From an uncultured Eubacteriales bacterium (GTDB lineage: Bacteria; Bacillota_A; Clostridia; Christensenellales; Aristaeellaceae): a stretch of 5,297 nucleotides of DNA. Positions 4,957 to 5,297 of this stretch are shown here, in pieces. The stretch's first letter is position 1; every line of letters starts with the position of its first letter. The notes beneath the pieces are model-generated. The model saw nothing but the letters and a program-made list of their open reading frames with translations, was not told the origin of the DNA and ran no database searches. The stretch lies in contig CADBLV010000080.1 of NCBI GenBank assembly GCA_902795555.1, positions 1 through 5,297 of the forward strand, given 5' to 3'. Both the position numbers and the translations under genes were made by a program.

Positions 4957-5297
4957 TCAATCGAAGGGCATGGAGCCCGATTCGGCGCTGAGCAGTTCCT
5001 CGTCCGGATCCGGCGGGGTTCCGTGCTCCGCCACATACCGTTCCAGACGGCGCTGCATCTGCAGCTGCTTGGTGTGAATATAGGCCACGTTGGCCGCGGT
5101 GGCCGGCGCGGTGGTCCGGTGCATGATGCGCTTCCCGTCGTCGTCAATCCGGAACCGCAGCCGCATCAGAATCCGGCCGTGATTCTTGCATCGGGCTGCC
5201 GCCACATATCGATCAGCGCTCTGTTTTACATATTCGCCGTCCAGCGTCATAACCCTTCCGCACCGGGGACAGACCGGATGCAGCACGCTCTCGCTGG
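4957..5297 (-). CDS. Zinc-ribbon-like hypothetical protein, 5' end outside window
   Basis: I do not recognise this protein. The frame is open from the window edge to a TGA at 4957-4959, showing 112 codons. A GTG at 5286 could be a start (109 residues), but no good ribosome binding site precedes it and the frame continues upstream, so the gene is probably truncated by the window edge. Counting from that GTG, CPRCG (6-10) and CKNHG (33-37) form a CxxC...CxxH pattern, suggesting one zinc site in a small ribbon. Residues about 70-89 (IHTKQLQMQRRLERYVAEHG) look helical and charged, and the tail is acidic (DPDEELLSAES). No signal peptide or membrane segment is visible in the part seen, so it is likely cytoplasmic. 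It lies 64 nt before the kinase-family gene on the same strand and may start the same operon. Coding status is supported by the Cys pattern and by ending just before the next ribosome binding site. Confidence 0.65.
   Translation of the reverse strand, partial: SESVLHPVCPRCGRVMTLDGEYVKQSADRYVAAARCKNHGRILMRLRFRIDDDGKRIMHRTTAPATAANVAYIHTKQLQMQRRLERYVAEHGTPPDPDEELLSAESGSMPFD

Noticed and set aside
4893..5147. 85-residue N-terminal extension of the kinase-family protein
   Set aside because: It overlaps the zinc-ribbon-like gene out of frame, includes the 9-bp repeat as a His-Ser-Asn tract, and bypasses an ideal ribosome binding site 7 bases before the ATG at 4892.

Overview
The window looks like chromosomal DNA from a low-profile member of the Clostridia, probably a gut or rumen lineage near Christensenellales or Oscillospirales. 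This placement is inferred. The evidence is: near-perfect AAGGAGG ribosome binding sites before all three complete genes; GC-rich codon choice; a short Lys-Lys signal peptide ending in Ala-Ser-Ala-Glu; and a TGS/SAD/uridine-kinase-type protein of a kind common in Clostridia, Thermotogae and spirochaetes. There is no 16S rRNA or other decisive marker.

Layout: bases 1-422 hold no convincing gene. They contain a cluster of hairpin-forming palindromes (10-40, 81-161, 182-202), a near-consensus sigma-70-type promoter (238-267) and a leader of about 150 nt with three AAGGAGG sequences. Bases 423-1703 (+) encode an exported two-domain protein of unknown function, whose two related domains are joined by a Thr-Pro linker. 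A 10-bp hairpin (1710-1735) lies between this gene and the convergent minus-strand genes and could end transcription from both sides.

The minus strand, read right to left, carries three genes in a row that probably form one operon. They are the 3' part of a small zinc-ribbon-like hypothetical protein (5297-4957, running off the window), a 547-residue TGS/SAD-like/P-loop nucleoside kinase-family protein (4892-3249), and pyruvate kinase, pyk (3169-1754). The first gap (64 nt) contains four 9-bp tandem repeats just before the kinase ribosome binding site. The second gap (79 nt) contains a short perfect hairpin.

Pyruvate kinase is the last ATP-yielding step of glycolysis. The upstream protein carries a uridine kinase-like P-loop domain that would spend NTP on a nucleoside or similar substrate. 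The TGS and SAD modules resemble those of threonyl-tRNA synthetase, but the SAD metal/editing residues are not preserved, so an editing role is unlikely. No mobile element, CRISPR array, tRNA, rRNA or recognised riboswitch is visible. I do not see a convincing new multi-gene system. The most unusual items are the duplicated 'IPW' exported protein, the degenerate SAD module, the 9-bp repeat and the palindromic extragenic sequences.
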